NCBI RefSeq assembly: GCF_002160495.1
Contig: NZ_NFKR01000005.1
Coordinates: forward strand, 1-64,000
Length of the DNA stretch: 64,000 nucleotides
Source of the DNA: Erysipelatoclostridium sp. An173
GTDB lineage: Bacteria > Bacillota_I > Bacilli_A > Erysipelotrichales > Coprobacillaceae
Direction: 5' to 3'
The notes under the pieces were generated by a model. That model was not told where the DNA came from, did not search any database, and saw only the letters and a list, made by a program, of their open reading frames with translations. The position numbers and the translations under genes were made by a program. Below, piece by piece: positions 63,637 to 64,000 of this stretch (position 1 is the first letter of the stretch; each line of letters starts with the position of its first letter).

Positions 63637-63864
63637 ATGAGCTACAACGGAAAGAACTACATGGAACAGGGCGGCGATAAGTGGGTGATTGGCGGCACCC
63701 TCGAAATCAAGGAGGGGGCTTCTGTTACCGGATTGCCCGCCGCCGAGGTTCCCCAGGCGGCAAACCAGGCCGACAGTGCTGCGGAGGATGTTTCCACTCT
63801 GGTTTCTGATTTCAACGGCCTGCTGGCCAAGCTGAAGGCAGCGGGCCTGATGGCATCCAGTTAA
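63637..63864 (+). CDS. Head fiber/decoration-like small protein
   Basis: 75 residues, 'MEQGGDKWVIGGTLEIKEGA' then an Ala/Asp-rich helix 'DVSTLVSDFNGLLAKLKAAG'. Proteins like this follow the capsid gene in related phages and are labelled head fiber proteins. It would decorate the capsid surface; the label rests on position and similarity of pattern. Confidence 0.65.
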   Translation: MSYNGKNYMEQGGDKWVIGGTLEIKEGASVTGLPAAEVPQAANQADSAAEDVSTLVSDFNGLLAKLKAAGLMASS

Positions 63865-63882
63865 GGAAGGAGGCAGCGTGTG

Positions 63883-64000
63883 ATGGACACTCTGCTGGAA
63901 AAAGTCAAAGCAAACCTGATTCTGGAACATTCGGCGGATGATGAACTTTTGAAAAGCTACATCACCGCCGCTGTTTCCTACGCGGAGAGCTATCAGCATA
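63883..64000 (+). CDS. Head-tail connector protein, 5' part only
   Basis: The first 39 codons (MDTLLEKVKANLILEHSADD, then 'LLKSYITAAVSYAESY') match the start of gp6-like head-tail adaptors, which follow the capsid gene in HK97-type phages. AAGGAGG precedes the ATG. The gene runs off the window edge. Confidence 0.75.
   Translation, partial: MDTLLEKVKANLILEHSADDELLKSYITAAVSYAESYQH

Larger units (their letters stand above)
19664..64000. mobile_element. Composite mobile region: ICE-like cargo plus prophage (right end not in window)
   Basis: Base composition rises abruptly at 19,664, inside a host gene. Everything beyond is ICE-type cargo (to about 37.3 kb) followed by prophage replication, packaging and head genes. 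No integrase, excisionase or relaxase is visible, so these would have to lie past the right edge. The CTTGCGT heptamer occurs at 19664-19670 and again at 19697-19703, next to the junction. A chimeric assembly is the main alternative to a true insertion. Confidence 0.7.

Overview
The window joins two compositionally different pieces of DNA. Positions 1 to about 19,663 are very AT-rich and read like the chromosome of a gut low-GC Firmicute; the beta-glucoside PTS genes, paired flavodoxin and iron-alcohol dehydrogenase genes, and codon use suggest an Erysipelotrichia-like anaerobe (for example the Coprobacillus/Thomasclavelia group), but that is inference. From 19,664 to the right edge the DNA is GC-richer (mixed to about 29 kb, clearly GC-rich beyond 36 kb) and looks like mobile DNA of Clostridia (Lachnospiraceae/Oscillospiraceae) type. 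The switch occurs inside a host flavodoxin gene, which loses its C-terminal part. Either a large element inserted there or the contig is chimeric; the other end is outside the window.

Host part. The remnant of an aldo/keto reductase and a YczE-type membrane protein are followed by two mirrored pairs of iron-containing alcohol dehydrogenase and CxxC flavoprotein genes (1.1-3.0 kb and 6.2-7.9 kb). Between them lie a LysR regulator and a GntR/YtrA-type ABC operon whose permease carries a nonsense codon. A lipoprotein with a cyclophilin-like domain, a carboxymuconolactone decarboxylase-family protein and an RpiR regulator lead into a beta-glucoside locus: PTS EIIBCA, two GH1 6-phospho-beta-glucosidases, an OxlT-like MFS transporter, a histidine phosphatase, an aldo/keto reductase and a LysR regulator. 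Most units end in clear Rho-independent terminators.

Mobile part 1 (19.7-37.3 kb) looks like an integrative conjugative element stripped to its cargo. It has an XRE regulator, SprT-like and 'virulence-related' genes, and a series of self-contained, individually regulated drug- or stress-response cassettes: an ABC-F ribosomal protection gene with leader peptide and tandem attenuators; a VOC-family gene; a TetR operon of tiny membrane proteins; TetR plus SDR with a perfect palindromic operator; MerR plus ABC exporter; and a two-component system plus FtsX-type ABC transporter. Copies of a related roughly 60-105 bp repeat lie between the later cassettes. Tn916-orf7/orf8-like sigma and HTH genes, a DUF3825 gene and a zinc-ribbon gene close this part. 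No integrase, relaxase or conjugation genes are in view.

Mobile part 2 (about 37.6-64 kb) is the replication, packaging and head part of a tailed-phage prophage: sigma-like regulator, DUF2800 nuclease, DUF2815, family A DNA polymerase, VapE-like helicase, an origin-like region, VRR-NUC, SNF2 helicase, ArpU-like regulator, HNH and P27 small terminase, large terminase, HK97 portal, ClpP-like protease, capsid, and the start of the connector. Inserted into it is an accessory block with a compact S-adenosylmethionine synthetase, a ParB-methyltransferase and a C5 methyltransferase flanked by two HNH enzymes. A second block follows, with an amidoligase, a gamma-glutamylcyclotransferase-like protein, DUF4314, a zinc ribbon and a virulence-related protein. 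Four copies of a conserved approximately 50 bp leader element precede genes in and beside that second block. This repeat-controlled amidoligase/cyclotransferase block is the best candidate here for an incompletely described system.
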